DNA from: Halisarca cf. caerulea
Lineage: Eukaryota; Porifera; Demospongiae; Chondrillida; Halisarcidae
Reading direction: 5' to 3'
Assembly (NCBI GenBank): GCA_963170055.1
Contig: CAUJGJ010000020.1
Coordinates: 111,001 to 175,000 of the forward strand
DNA: 64,000 nt
Part shown: piece by piece, positions 1 to 15,600 of the stretch
Position numbering within the stretch: position 1 is the first letter of the stretch
How the letters are laid out: each line of letters opens with the position of its first letter
Notes under the pieces: model-generated
Databases searched by the model: none
What the model was told of the DNA's origin: nothing
The model's input: the letters and a program-made list of their open reading frames with translations, nothing else
Translations under genes and position numbers: made by a program

Positions 1-3000
1 AGTTTCTCAACTACTGTGGGCGTATTTGTGTAGTGTTGGATTTGCTGGTGCTAATACCAATATTTGGCACTAGCACCACGCGCATTCCCAGTGGACACAC
101 ATGACTTTTCTGAAGTGCTGTGGGCGTATTTGTGTAGTGTTGGATATGCTGGTGCTAATACCAATATTTGGCACTAGCACCACGCACATTCCCAGTGGAC
201 ACACATGAAGTTTCTTAACTACTGTGGGCGTATTTGTGAAATGTTGGATATGCTGGTGCTAATACCAATATTTGGCACTAGCACCACGCACATTCCCATT
301 GGAAACACATGAAGTTTCTTAACTACTGTGGGCGTATTTGTGTAGTGTTGGATATGCTGGTGCTAATACCAATATTTGGCACTAGCACCACGCACATTCC
401 CAGTGGACACACATGACCTTTCTGAAGTTCTGTGGGCGTATTTGTGTAGTGTTGGATATGCTGGTGCTAATACCAATATTTGGCACTAGCACCACGCACA
501 TTCCCAGTGGACACACATGAAGTTTCTGAAGTGCTGTGGGCGTATTTCTTTAATGTTGGATATTTTGGTGCTAATACCAATATTTGGCACTAGCACCACG
601 CACATTCCCAGTGGACACACATGACCTTTCTTAAGTGCTGTGGGCGTATTTGTGTAATGTTGGATATGCTGTTGCTAATACCAATATTTGGCACTAGCAC
701 CACGCACATTCTCAGTGGACACACATGAAGTTTCTCAACTACTGTGGGCGTATTTGTGTAGTGTTGGATATGCTGGTGCTAATACCAATATTTGGCACTA
801 GCACCACGCGCATTCCCAGTGGACACACATGACCTTTCTGAAGTGCTGTGGGCGTATTTGTGTAGTGTTGGATATGCTGGTGCTAATACCAATATTTGGC
901 ACTAGCACCACGCACATTCCCAGTGGACACACATGACCTTTCTGAAGTGCTGTGGGAGTATTTGTGTAATGTTGGATATGCTGGTGCTAATACCAATATT
1001 TGGCACTAGCACCACGCACATTCCCAGTGGACACACGTGACCTTTCTGAAGTGCTGTGGGCGTATTTGTGTAGTGTTGGATATGCTGGTGCTAATACCAA
1101 TATTTGGCACTAGCACCACGCACATTTCCAGTGGACACACATGAAGTTTCTGAAGTGCTGTGGGCGTATTTGTGTAGTGTTGGATAAGCTGGTGCTAATA
1201 CCAATATTTGGCACTAGCACCACGCACTTTCCCAGTGGACACAAATGAAGTTTCTGAAGTGCTGTGGGCGTATTTGTGTAGTGTTGGATATGCTGGTGCT
1301 AATACCAATATTTGGCACTAGCACCACGCACATTCCCAGTGGACACACATGACCTTTCTGAAGTGCTGTGGGCGTATTTGTGTAATGTTGGATATGCTGG
1401 TGCTAATACCAATATTTGGCACTAGCACCACGCACATTCCCAGTGGACACACATGACCTTTCTGAAGTGCTGTGGGCGTATTTGTGTAGTGTTGGATATG
1501 CTGGTGCTAATACCAATATTTGGCACTAGCACCACGCACATTTCCAGTGGACACACATGAAGTTTCTGAAGTGCTGTGGGCGTATTTGTGTAGTGTTGGA
1601 TAAGCTGGTGCTAATACCAATATTTGGCACTACCACCACGCACTTTCCCAGTGGACACAAATGAAGTTTCTGAAGTGCTGTGGGCGTATTTGTGTAGTGT
1701 TGGATATGCTGGTGCTAATACAAATATTTGGCACTAGCACCACGCACTTTCCCAGTGGACACACATGAAGTTACTGAAGTGCTGTTGGCGTATTTGTGTA
1801 ATGTTGGATATGCTGGTGCAAATACCAATATTTGGCACTAGCACCACGCACATTCCCAGTGGACACACATGAAGTTTCTCAACTACTGTGGGCGTATTAT
1901 TGTAGTGTTGGATATGCTGGTGCTAATACCAATATTTGGCACTAGCACCACGCACATTCCCATTGGAAACACATGAAGTTTCTTAACTACTGTGGGCGTA
2001 TTTGTGTAGTGTTGGATGTGTTGGTGCTAATACTAATATTTGGCACTAGCACCACGCACATTCCCAGTGGACACACATGATCTTTCTGAAGTGCTGTGGG
2101 CGTATTTGTATAGTGTTGGATATGCTGGTGCTAATACCAATATTTGGCACTAGCACCACGCACATTCCCAGTGGACACACATGACCTTTCTGAAGTTCTG
2201 TGGGCGTATTTGTGTAGTGTTGGATATGCTGGTGCTAATACAAATATTTGGCACTAGCACCACGCACATTCCCAGTGGACACACATGAAGTTTCTGAAGT
2301 GCTGTGGGCGTATTTGTTTAATGTTGGATATTTTGGTGCTAATACCAATATTTGGCACTAGCACCACGCACATTCCCAGTGGACACACATGACCTTTCTG
2401 AAGTGCTGTGGGCGTATTTGTGTAATGTTGGATATGCTGGTGCTAATACCAATATTTGGCACTAGCACCACGCACATTCTCAGTGGACACACATGAAGTT
2501 TCTCAACTACTGTGGGCGTATTTGTGTAGTGTTGGATTTGCTGGTGCTAATACCAATATTTGGCACTAGCACCACGCGCATTCCCAGTGGACACACATGA
2601 CTTTTCTGAAGTGCTGTGGGCGTATTTGTGTAGTGTTGGATATGCTGGTGCTAATACCAATATTTGGCACTAGCACCACGCACATTCTCAGTGGACACAC
2701 ATGAAGTTTCTCAACTACTGTGGGCGTATTTGTGTAGTGTTGGATTTGCTGGTGCTAATACCAATATTTGGCACTAGCACCACGCGCATTCCCAGTGGAC
2801 ACACATGACTTTTCTGAAGTGCTGTGGGCGTATTTGTGTAGTGTTGGATATGCTGGTGCTAATACCAATATTTGGCACTAGCACCACGCACATTCCCAGT
2901 GGACACACATGAAGTTTCTTAACTACTGTGGGCGTATTTGTGAAATGTTGGATATGCTGGTGCTAATACCAATATTTGGCACTAGCACCACGCACATTCC

Positions 3001-6000
3001 CATTGGAAACACATGAAGTTTCTTAACTACTGTGGGCGTATTTGTGTAGTGTTGGATATGCTGGTGCTAATACCAATATTTGGCACTAGCACCACGCACA
3101 TTCCCAGTGGACACACATGACCTTTCTGAAGTTCTGTGGGCGTATTTGTGTAGTGTTGGATATGCTGGTGCTAATACCAATATTTGGCACTAGCACCACG
3201 CACATTCCCAGTGGACACACATGAAGTTTCTGAAGTGCTGTGGGCGTATTTCTTTAATGTTGGATATTTTGGTGCTAATACCAATATTTGGCACTAGCAC
3301 CACGCACATTCCCAGTGGACACACATGACCTTTCTTAAGTGCTGTGGGCGTATTTGTGTAATGTTGGATATGCTGGTGCTAATACCAATATTTGGCACTA
3401 GCACCACGCACATTCTCAGTGGACACACATGAAGTTTCTCAACTACTGTGGGCGTATTTGTGTAGTGTTGGATATGCTGGTGCTAATACCAATATTTGGC
3501 ACTAGCACCACGCGCATTCCCAGTGGACACACATGACCTTTCTGAAGTGCTGTGGGCGTATTTGTGTAGTGTTGGATATGCTGGTGCTAATACAAATATT
3601 TGGCACTAGCACCACGCACATTCCCAGTGGACACACATGACCTTTCTGAAGTGCTGTGGGAGTATTTGTGTAATGTTGGATATGCTGGTGCTAATACCAA
3701 TATTTGGCACTAGCACCACGCACATTCCCAGTGGACACACGTGACCTTTCTGAAGTGCTGTGGGCGTATTTGTGTAGTGTTGGATATGCTGGTGCTAATA
3801 CCAATATTTGGCACTAGCACCACGCACATTTCCAGTGGACACACATGAAGTTTCATAAGTGCTGTGGGCGTATTTGTGTAGTGTTGGATAAGCTGGTGCT
3901 AATACCAATATTTGGCACTAGCACCACGCACTTTCCCAGTGGACACAAATGAAGTTTCTGAAGTGCTGTGGGCGTATTTGTGTAGTGTTGGATATGCTGG
4001 TGCTAATACCAATATTTGGCACTAGCACCACGCACATTCCCAGTGGACACACATGACCTTTCTGAAGTGCTGTGGGAGTATTTGTGTAATGTTGCATATG
4101 CTGGTGCTAATACCAATATTTGGCACTAGCACCACGCACATTCCCAGTGGACACACATGACCTTTCTGAAGTGCTGTGGGCGTATTTGTGTAGTGTTGGA
4201 TATGCTGGTGCTAATACCAATATTTGGCACTAGCACCACGCACATTTCCAGTGGACACACATGAAGTTTCTGAAGTGCTGTGGGCGTATTTGTGTAGTGT
4301 TGGATAAGCTGGTGCTAATACCAATATTTGGCACTACCACCACGCACTTTCCCAGTGGACACAAATGAAGTTTCTGAAGTGCTGTGGGCGTATTTGTGTA
4401 GTGTTGGATATGCTGGTGCTAATACAAATATTTGGCACTAGCACCACGCACTTTCCCAGTGGACACACATGAAGTTACTGAAGTGCTGTTGGCGTATTTG
4501 TGTAATGTTGGATATGCTGGTGCAAATACCAATATTTGGCACTAGCACCACGCACATTCCCAGTGGACACACATGAAGTTTCTCAACTACTGTGGGCGTA
4601 TTATTGTAGTGTTGGATATGCTGGTGCTAATACCAATATTTGGCACTAGCACCACGCACATTCCCATTGGAAACACATGAAGTTTCTTAACTACTGTGGG
4701 CGTATTTGTATAGTGTTGGATATGCTGGTGCTAATACCAATATTTGGCACTAGCACCACGCACATTCCCAGTGGACACACATGACCTTTCTGAAGTTCTG
4801 TGGGCGTATTTGTGTAGTGTTGGATATGCTGGTGCTAATACCAATATTTGGCACTAGCACCACGCACATTCCCAGTGGACACACATGAAGTTTCTGAAGT
4901 GCTGTGGGCGTATTTGTTTAATGTTGGATATTTTGGTGCTAATACCAATATTTGGCACTAGCACCACGCACATTCCCAGTGGACACACATGACCTTTCTG
5001 AAGTGCTGTGGGCGTATTTGTGTAGTGTTGGATATGCTGGTGCTAATACCAATATTTGGCACTAGCACCACGCACATTTCCAGTGGACACACATGAAGTT
5101 TCTGAAGTGCTGTGGGCGTATTTGTGTAGTGTTGGATAAGCTGGTGCTAATACCAATATTTGGCACTACCACCACGCACTTTCCCAGTGGACACAAATGA
5201 AGTTTCTGAAGTGCTGTGGGCGTATTTGTGTAGTGTTGGATATGCTGGTGCTAATACAAATATTTGGCACTAGCACCACGCACTTTCCCAGTGGACACAC
5301 ATGAAGTTACTGAAGTGCTGTTGGCGTATTTGTGTAATGTTGGATATGCTGGTGCAAATACCAATATTTGGCACTAGCACCACGCACATTCCCAGTGGAC
5401 ACACATGAAGTTTCTCAACTACTGTGGGCGTATTATTGTAGTGTTGGATATGCTGGTGCTAATACCAATATTTGGCACTAGCACCACGCACATTCCCATT
5501 GGAAACACATGAAGTTTCTTAACTACTGTGGGCGTATTTGTATAGTGTTGGATATGCTGGTGCTAATACCAATATTTGGCACTAGCACCACGCACATTCC
5601 CAGTGGACACACATGACCTTTCTGAAGTTCTGTGGGCGTATTTGTGTAGTGTTGGATATGCTGGTGCTAATACCAATATTTGGCACTAGCACCACGCACA
5701 TTCCCAGTGGACACACATGAAGTTTCTGAAGTGCTGTGGGCGTATTTGTTTAATGTTGGATATTTTGGTGCTAATACCAATATTTGGCACTAGCACCACG
5801 CACATTCCCAGTAGACACACATGACCTTTCTGAAGTGCTGTGGGCGTATTTGTGTAATGTTGGATATGCTGGTGCTAATACCAATATTTGGCACTAGCAC
5901 CACGCACATTTTCAGTGGACACACATGAAGTTTCTCAACTACTGTGGGCGTATTTGTGTAGTGTTTGATTTGCTGGTGCTAATACCAATATTTGGCACTA

Positions 6001-7276
6001 GCACCACGCGCATTCCCAGTGGACACACATGACTTTTCTGAAGTGCTGTGGGCGTATTTGTGTAGTGTTGGATATGCTGGTGCTAATACCAATATTTGGC
6101 ACTAGCACCACGCACATTCCCAGTGGACACACATGAAGTTTCTTAACTACTGTGGGCGTATTTGTGAAATGTTGGATATGCTGGTGCTAATACCAATATT
6201 TGGCACTAGCACCACGCACATTCCCAGTGGACACACATGACCTTTCTGAAGTTCTGTGGGCGTTTTTGTGTAGTGTTGGATATGCTGGTGCTAATACCAA
6301 TATTTGGCACTAGCACCACGCACATTCCCAGTGGACACACATGAAGTTTCTGAAGTGCTGTGGGCGTATTTCTTTAATGTTGGATATTTTGGTGCTAATA
6401 CCAATATTTGGCACTAGCACCACGCACATTCCCAGTGGACACACATGACCTTTCTGAAGTGCTGTGGGCGTATTTGTGTAATGTTGGATATGCTGGTGCT
6501 AATACCAATATTTGGCACTAGCACCACGCACATTCTCAGTGGACACACATGAAGTTTCTCAACTACTGTGGGCGTATTTGTGTAGTGTTGGATATGCTGG
6601 TGCTAATACAAATATTTGGCACTAGCACCACGCACATTCCCAGTGGACACACATGACCTTTCTGAAGTGCTGTGGGCGTATTTGTGTAGTGTTGGATATG
6701 CTGGTGCTAATACAAATATTTGGCACTAGCACCACGCACATTCCCAGTGGACACACATGACCTTTCTGAAGTGCTGTTGGAGTATTTGTGTAATGTTGGA
6801 TATGCTGGTGCTAATACCAATATTTGGCACTAGCACCACGCACATTCCCAGTGGACACACGTGACCTTTCTGAAGTGCTGTGGGCGTATTTGTGTAGTGT
6901 TGGATATGCTGGTGCTAATACCAATATTTGGCACTAGCACCACGCACATTTCCAGTGGACACACATGAAGTTTCTGAAGTGCTGTGGGCGTATTTGTGTA
7001 GTGTTGGATAAGCTGGTGCTAATACCAATATTTGGCACTAGCACCACGCACTTTCCCAGTGGACACAAATGAAGTTTCTGAAGTGCTGTGGGCGTATTTG
7101 TGTAGTGTTGGATATGCTGGTGCTAATACCAATATTTGGCACTAGCACCACGCACTTTCCCAGTGGACACACATGAAGTTACTGAAGTGCTGTGGGCGTA
7201 TTTGTGTAATGTTGGATATGCTGGTGCAAATACCAATATTTGGCACTAGCACCACGCACATTCCCAGTGGACAAAC
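1..7276 (+). repeat. HOR region 1: 26-monomer (2704-bp) higher-order repeat, about 2.7 rearranged copies
   Basis: Marker variants recur 2704 bp apart: the GGATTTGCTGG monomer at 1 and 2705, TATTTCTTTAATG at about 543 and 3247, the ACACACGTGACC junction at about 1032 and 3736, and the TATTATTGTAG monomer at about 1895 and 4599. The second copy has lost the monomer corresponding to about 1981-2084, so its markers then run at an offset of 2600. It also carries an internal 8-monomer (832-bp) duplication, about 4170-5001 repeated at 5002-5833. A third start lies at 5929 (57 monomers from position 1), and that copy lacks another monomer. These are typical traces of unequal exchange in register. Confidence 0.85.
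46..78. other. 33-bp dyad-symmetric block of the satellite monomer (first copy shown)
   Basis: The arms TGGTGCTA (46-53) and TAGCACCA (71-78) are perfect reverse complements. Inside them lie a second pair, CCAA and TTGG, around a central TAT. Only two of the positions between the inner and outer arms fail to pair. The same block recurs in most of the roughly 560 monomers. It can form a hairpin or cruciform, or act as a twofold-symmetric protein site. Function is inference; the symmetry is directly visible. Confidence 0.9.
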
Positions 7277-10200
7277 GTGAAGTTTCTCAACTACTGTGGG
7301 CGTATTTGTGTAGTGTTGGATATGCTGGTGCTAATACCAATATTTGGCACTAGCACCACGCGCATTCCCAGTGGACACACATGACCTTTCTGAAGTGCTG
7401 TGGGCGTATTTGTGTAGTGTTGGATATGCTGGTGCTAATACAAATATTTGGCACTAGCACCACGCACTTTCCCAGTGGCCACAAATGAAGTTTCTGAAGT
7501 GCTGTGGGCGTATTTGTGTAGTGTTGGATATGCTGGTGCTAATACCAATATTTGGCACTAGCACCACGCACTTTCCCAGTGGACACACATGAAGTTACTG
7601 AAGTGCTGTGGGCGTATTTGTGTAATGTTGGATATGTTGGTGCAAATACCAATATTTGGCACTAGCACCACACACATTCCCAGTGGACACACATGAAGTT
7701 TCTCAACTACTGTGGGCGTATTTGTGTAGTTTTGGATATGCTGGTGCTAATACCAATATTTGGCACTAGCACACGCACATTCCCATTGGAAACACATGAA
7801 GTTTCTTAACTACTGTGGGCGTATTTGTGTAGTGTTGGATGTGTTGGTGCTAATACTAATATTTGGCACTAGCACCACGCACATTCCCAGTGGACACACA
7901 TGACCTTTCTGAAGTGCTGTGGGCGTATTTGTGTAGTGTTGGATATGCTGGTGCTAATACCAATATTTGGCACTAGCACCACGCACATTCCCAGTGGACA
8001 CACATGACCTTTCTGAAGTTCTGTGGGCGTATTTGTGTAGTGTTGGATATGCTGGTGCTAATACCAATATTTGGCACTAACACCACGCACATTCCCAGTG
8101 GACACACATGACCTTTCTGAAGTGCTGTGGGCGTATTTGTGTAATGTTGGATATGCTGGTGCTAATACCAATATTTGGCACTAGCACCACGCACATTCCC
8201 AGTGGACACACATGACCTTTCTGAAGTGCTGTGGGCGTATTTGTGTAATGTTGGATATGCTGGTGCTAATACCAATATTTGGCACTAGCACCACGCACAT
8301 TCTCAGTGGACACACATGAAGTTTCTCAACTACTTTGGGCGTATTTGTGTAGTGTTGGATATGCTGTGTGCTAATACCAATTTTTGGCACTAGCACCACG
8401 CGCATTCCCAGTGGACACACATGACTTTTCTGAAGTGCTGTGGGCGTATTTGTGTAGTGTTGGATATGCTGGTGCTAATACCAATATTTGGCACTATGAC
8501 CACGCACATTCCCAGTGGACACACATGACCTTTCTGAAGTGCTGTGGGAGTATTTGTGTAATGTTGGATATGCTGTTGCTAATACCAATATTTGGCACTA
8601 GCACCACGCACATTCCCATTGGAAACACATGAAGTTTCTTAACTACTGTGGGCGTATTTGTGTAGTGTTGGATATGCTGGTGCTAATACCAATATTTGGC
8701 ACTAGCACCACGCACATTCCCAGTGGACACACATGAAGTTACTGAAGTTCTGGGGGCGTATTTGTGTAATGTTGGATATGCTGGTGCAAATACCAATATT
8801 TGGCACTAGCACCACGCACATTCCAAGTGGACAAACATGAAGTTTCTCAACTACTGTGGGCGTATTTGTGTAGTGTTGGATATGCTGGTGCTAATACCAA
8901 TATTTGGCCCTAGCACCACGCGCATTCCCAGTGGACACACATGACCTTTCTGAAGTGCTGTGGGCGTATTTGTGTAGTGTTGGATATGCTGGTGCTAATA
9001 CAAATATTTGGCACTAGCACCACGCACTTTCCCAGTGGACACAAATGAAGTTTCTGAAGTGCTGTGGGCGTATTTGTGTAGTGTTGGATATGCTGGTGCT
9101 AATACCAATATTTGGCACTAGCACCACGCACTTTCCCAGTGGACACACATGAAGTTACTGAAGTGCTGTGGGCGTATTTGTGTAATGTTGGATATGCTGG
9201 TGCAAATACCAATATTTGGCACTAGCACCACACACATTCCCAGTGGACACACATGAAGTTTCTCAACTACTGTGGGCGTATTTGTGTAGTTTTGGATATG
9301 CTGGTGCTAATACCAATATTTGGCACTAGCACACGCACATTCCCATTGGAAACACATGAAGTTTCTTAACTACTGTGGGCGTATTTGTGTAGTGTTGGAT
9401 GTGTTGGTGCTAATACTAATATTTGGCACTAGCACCACGCACATTCCCAGTGGACACACATGACCTTTCTGAAGTGCTGTGGGCGTATTTGTGTAGTGTT
9501 GGATATGCTGGTGCTAATACCAATATTTGGCACTAGCACCACGCACATTCCCAGTGGACACACATGACCTTTCTGAAGTTCTGTGGGCGTATTTGTGTAG
9601 TGTTGGATATGCTGGTGCTAATACCAATATTTGGCACTAGCACCACGCACATTCCCAGTGGACACACATGACCTTTCTGAAGTGCTGTGGGCGTATTTGT
9701 GTAATGTTGGATATGCTGGTGCTAATACCAATATTTGGCACTAGCACCACGCACATTCCCAGTGGACACACATGACCTTTCTGAAGTGCTGTGGGCGTAT
9801 TTGTGTAATGTTGGATATGCTGGTGCTAATACCAATATTTGGCACTAGCACCACGCACATTCTCAGTGGACACACATGAAGTTTCTCAACTACTGTGGGC
9901 GTATTTGTGTAGTGTTGGATATGCTGTGTGCTAATACCAATATTTGGCACTAGCACCACGCGCATTCCCAGTGGACACACATGACTTTTCTGAAGTGCTG
10001 TGGGCGTATTTGTGTAGTGTTGGATATGCTGGTGCTAATACCAATATTTGGCACTAGGACCACGCACATTCCCAGTGGACACACATGACCTTTCTGAAGT
10101 GCTGTGGGAGTATTTGTGTAATGTTGGATATGCTGTTGCTAATACCAATATTTGGCACTAGCACCACGCACATTCCCTTTGGAAACACATGAAGTTTCTT

Positions 10201-10396
10201 AACTACTGTGGGCGTATTTGTGTAGTGTTGGATATGCTGGTGCTAATACCAATATTTGGCACTAGCACCACGCACATTCCCAGTGGACACACATGACCTT
10301 TCCTAAGTTCTGGGGGCGTATTTGTGTAGTGTTGGATATGCTGGTGCTAATACCAATATTTTGCAATAGCACCACGCACATTCCCAGTGGACACAC
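7277..10396 (+). repeat. HOR region 2: two copies of a 15-monomer (1560-bp) repeat
   Basis: The copies run from about 7277 and about 8837. Both carry the same 1-bp deletion in the right part of one monomer (GCACACGCAC at about 7769-7779 and 9329-9339). Both also carry the same 1-bp insertion in another monomer (ATGCTGTGTGCTAATA at about 8361 and 9921). The paired indels restore the period to exactly 15 x 104 and prove the two copies are sisters. Confidence 0.87.
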
Positions 10397-12689
10397 ATGA
10401 CCTTTCTGAAGTGCTGTGGGCGTATTTGTGTAATGTTGGATATGCTGGTGCTAATACCAATATTTGGCACTAGCACCACGCACATTCTCAGTGGACACAC
10501 ATGAAGTTTCTCAACTACTATGGGCGTATTTGTGTAGTGTTGGATATGCTGGTGCTAATACCAATATTTGGCACTAGCACCACGCGCATTCCCAGTGGAC
10601 ACACATGACCTTTCTGAAGTTCTGTGGGCGTATTTGTGTAGTGTTGGATATGCTGGTGCTAATACAAATATTTGGCACTAGCACCACGCACATTCCCAGT
10701 GGACACACATGATCTTTCTGAAGTGCTGTGGGAGTATTTGTGTAATGTTCGATATGCTGGTGCTAAATCCAATATTTGGCACTAGCACCACGCACATTCC
10801 CAGTGGACACACATGACCTTTCTGAAGTGCTGTGGGCGTATTTGTGTAGTGTTGGATATGCTGGTGGTAATACCAATATTTGGCACTAGCACCACGCACA
10901 TTTCCAGTGGACACACATGAAGTTTCTGAAGTGCTGTGGGCGTATTTGTGTAGTGTTGGATATGCTGGTGCTAATACCAATATTTGGCACTAGCACCACG
11001 CACTTTCCCAGTGGACACACATGAAGTTACTGAAGTGCTGTGGGCGTATTTGTGTAATGTAAGATATGCTGGTGCAAATACCAATATTTGGCACTAGCAC
11101 CACGCACATTCCCAGTGGACAAACATGAAGTTTCTAAACTACTATGGGCGTATTTGTGTAATGTTGGATATGCTGGTGCTAATACAAATATTTGGCACTA
11201 GCACCACGCACATTCCCAGTGGACACACATGATCTTTCTGAAGTGCTGTGGGAGTATTTGTGTAATGTTGGATATGCTGGTGCTAAAACCAATATTTGGC
11301 ACTAGCACCACGCACATTCCCAGTGGACACACATGACCTTTCTGAAGTGCTGTGGGCGTATTTGTGTAGTGTTGGATATGCTGGTGCTAATACCAATATT
11401 TGGCACTAGCACCACGCACATTTCCAGTGGACACACATGAAGTTTCTGAAGTGCTGTGGGCGTATTTGTGTAATGTTGGATAAGCTGGTGCTAATACCAA
11501 TATTTGGCACTACCACCACGCACTTTCCCAGTGGACACAAATGAAGTTTCTGAAGTGCTGTGGGCGTATTTGTGTAGTGTTGGATATGCTGGTGCTAATA
11601 CCAATATTTGGCACTAGCACCACGCACTTTCCCAGTGGACACAACTGAAGTTACTGAAGTGCTGTGGGCGTATTTGTGTAATGTTGGATATGCTGGTGCA
11701 AATACCAATATTTGGCACTAGCACCACGCACATTCCCAGTGGACAAACATGAAGTTTCTAAACTACTATGGGCGTATTTGTGTAATGTTGGATATGCTAA
11801 TGCTAATACCAATATTTGGCACTAGCACCATGCACATTCCCAGTGGACACACATGACCTTTCTGAAGTGCTGTGGACGTATTTGTGTAGTGTTGGATAAG
11901 CTTGTGCTAATACCAATATTTGACACTAGCACCACGCACATTCCCAGTGGGCACACATGACCTTTCTGAAGTTCTGTGGGCGTATTTGTGTAGTGTTGGA
12001 TATGCTGGTGCTAATACCAATATTTGGCACTAGCACCACGCACATTCCCAGTGGAAACACATGAAGTTCTTAACTACTGTGGGCGTATTTGTGTAATGTT
12101 GGATTTGCTGGTGCTAATACCAATATTTGGCACTAGCACCACGCACATTCCCAGTGGACACACATGACCTTTCTGAAGTGCTGTGGGAGTATTTGTGTAG
12201 TGTTGGATATGCTGGTGCTAATACCAATATTTGGCACTAGCACCACGCGCATTCCCAGTGGACACACATGACCTTTCTGAAGTGCTGTGGGCGTATTTGT
12301 GTAGTGTTGGATATGCTGGTGCTAATACCAATATTTTGCACTAGCACCACGCACATTCCCAGTGGACACACATGACCTTTCTGAAGTGCTGTGGGCGTAT
12401 TTGTGTAATGTTGGATATGCTGGTGCTAATACCAATATTTGGCTATAGCACCGCGCACATTCTCAGTGGACACACATGAAGTTTCTTAACTACTGTGGGT
12501 GCATTTGTGTAATGTTGGATTTGCTGGTGCTAATACCAATATTTGGCACTAGCACCACGCACATTCCCAGTGGACACACATGAAGTTTCTGAAGTGCTGT
12601 GGGCGTATTTCTTTAATGTTGGATATTTTGGTGCTAATACCAATATTTGGCACTAGCACCACGCACATTCCCAGTGGACACACATGAAG
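10397..12689 (+). repeat. Mixed satellite monomers without a clear long-range period
   Basis: Ordinary 104-bp monomers. Part of the segment repeats at a 520-bp offset (GATCTTTCTGAAG variant at about 10711 and 11231). One monomer at about 12061 lacks a single T in the left part. No gene or insertion is seen. Confidence 0.75.
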
Positions 12690-15600
12690 TTTCTGAAGTG
12701 CTGTGGGCGTATTTCTTTAATGTTGGATATTTTGGTGCTAATACCAATATTTGGCACTAGCACCACGCACATTCCCAGTGGACACACATGACCTTTCTGA
12801 AGTGCTGTGGGCGTATTTGTGTAATGTTGGATATGCTGGTGCTAATACCAATATTTGGCACTAGCACCACGCACATTCCCAGTGGACACACATGAAGTTT
12901 CTTAACTACTGTGGGCGTATTTGTGTAGTGTTGGATATGCTGGTGCTAATACCAATATTAGGCACAAGCACCACGCACATTCCCAGTGGACACACATGAC
13001 CTTTCTGAAGTGCTGTGGGCGTATTTGTGTAATGTTGGATAAGCTGGTGCTCATACCAATATTTGGCACTAGCACCGCGCATATTCTCAGTGGACACACA
13101 TGAAGTTTCTTAACTACTGTGGGCGTATTTGTGTAATGTTGGATTTGCTGGTGCTAATACCAATATTTGGCACTAGCACCACGCACATTCCCAGGGGACA
13201 CACATGAAGTTTCTGAAGTGCTGTGGGCGTATTTGTGGAGTGTTGGATATTTTGGTTTTAATACCAATATTTGGCACTAGCACCACGCACATTCTCAGTG
13301 GACACACATGAAGTTTCTTAACTCCTGTGGGCGTATTTGTATAGTGTTGGATATGCTGGTGTTAATACCAATATTTGGCACTAGCACCACGCACATTCCC
13401 AGTGGACACACATGACCTTTCTGAAGTGCTGTGGGCGTATTTGTGTAGTGTTGAATATGCTGGTGCTAATACCAATATTTGGCACTAGCACCACGCACAT
13501 TCCCAGTGGACACACATGACCTTTCTGAAGTGCTGTGGGAGTATTTGTGTAATGTTGGATATGCTTGTGCTAATACCAATATTTGGCACTAGCACCACGC
13601 ACATTCCCAGTGGACACACATGACCTTTCTAAAGTGCTGTAGGCGTTTTTGTGTAGTGTTGGATATGCTGGTGCTAATACCAATATTTGGCACTAGCACC
13701 ACGCACATTTCCAGTGGACACACATGACCTTTCTGAAGTGCTGTGGGCGTATTTGTGTAATGTTGGATATGCTGGTGCTAATATCAATATTTGGCACTAG
13801 CACCACGCACATTCCCAGTGGACACACATGACCTTTCTGAAGTGCTGTGGGCGTATTTGTGTAGTGTTGGATATGCTGGTGCTAATACCAATATTTGGCA
13901 CTAGCACCACGCACATTCCTAGTGGACACACATGACCTTTCTGAAGTGCTGTGGGCGTATTTGTGTAGTGTTGGATATGCTGGTGCTAATACCAATATTT
14001 GGCACTAGCACCACGCACATTTCCAGTGGACACACATGAAGTTTCTGAAGTGCTGTGGGCGTATTTGTGTAATGTTGGATATGCTGGTGCTAATACCAAT
14101 ATTTGGCACTAGCACCACGCACTTTCCCAGTGGACACACATGAAGTTTCTGAAGTGCTGTGGGCGTATTTGTGTAATGTTGGATATGCTGGTGCAAATAC
14201 CAATATTTGGCACTAGCACCACGCACATTCCCAGTGGACAAACATGAAGTTTCTAAACTACTATGGGCGTATTTGTGTAATGTTGGATATGCTGGTGCTA
14301 ATACCAATATTTGGCACTAGCACCACGCACATTCCCAGTGGACACACATGACCTTTCTGAAGTGCTGTGGGCGTATTTGTGTAGTGTTGGATATGCTGGT
14401 GCTAATACCAATATTTGGCACTAGCACCACGCGCATTCCCAGTGGAAACACATGAAGTTTTTTAACTACTGTGGGCGTATTTGTGTAATGTTGGATTTGC
14501 TGGTGCTAATACCAATATTTGGCACTAGCACCACGCACATTCCCAGTGGACACACATGACCTTTCACAAGTGCTGTGGGAGTATTTGTGTAATGTTGGAT
14601 ATGCTGGTGGTAATACCAATATTTGGCACTAGCACCACGCACATTCCCAGTGGACACACATGACCTTTCTGAAGTGCTGTGGGCGTATTTGTGTAGTGTT
14701 GGATATGCTGGTGCTAATACCAATATTTGGCACTAGCACCACGCACATTCCCAGTGGACACACATGACCTTTCTGAAGTGCTGTGGGCGTATTTGTGTAA
14801 TGTTGGATATGCTGGTGCTAATACCAATACTTGGCACTAGCACCGCGCACATTCTCAGTGGACACACATGAAGTTTCTTAACTACTGTGGGTGTATTTGT
14901 GTAATGTTGGATATGCTTGTGCTAATACCAATATTTGGCACTAGCACCACGCACATTCCCAGTGGACACACATGACCTTTCTAAAGTGCTGTAGGCGTTT
15001 TTGTGTAGTGTTGGATATGCTGGTGCTAATACCAATATTTGGCACTAGCACCACGCACATTCCCAGTGGACACACATGACCTTTCTGAAGTGCTGTGGGC
15101 GTATTTGTGTAGTGTTGGATATGCTGGTGCTAATACCAATATTTGGCACTAGCACCACGCACATTCCCAGTGGACACACATGACCTTTCTGAAGTGCTGT
15201 GGGCGTATTTGTGTAGTGTTGGATATGCTGGTGCTAATACCAATATTTGGCACTAGCACCACGCACATTCCTAGTGGACACACATGACCTTTCTGAAGTG
15301 CTGTGGGCGTATTTGTGTAGTGTTGGATATGCTGGTGCTAATACCAATATTTGGCACTAGCACCACGCACATTTCCAGTGGACACACATGAAGTTTCTGA
15401 AGTGCTGTTGGCGTATTTGTGTAATGTTGGATATGCTGGTGCTAATACCAATATTTGGCACTAGCACCACGCACATTCCCAGTGGACACACATGAAGTTT
15501 CTGAAGTGCTGTGGGCGTATTTGTGTAATGTTGGATATGCTGGTGCAAATACCAATATTTGGCACTAGCACCACGCACATTCCCAGTGGACAAACATGAA

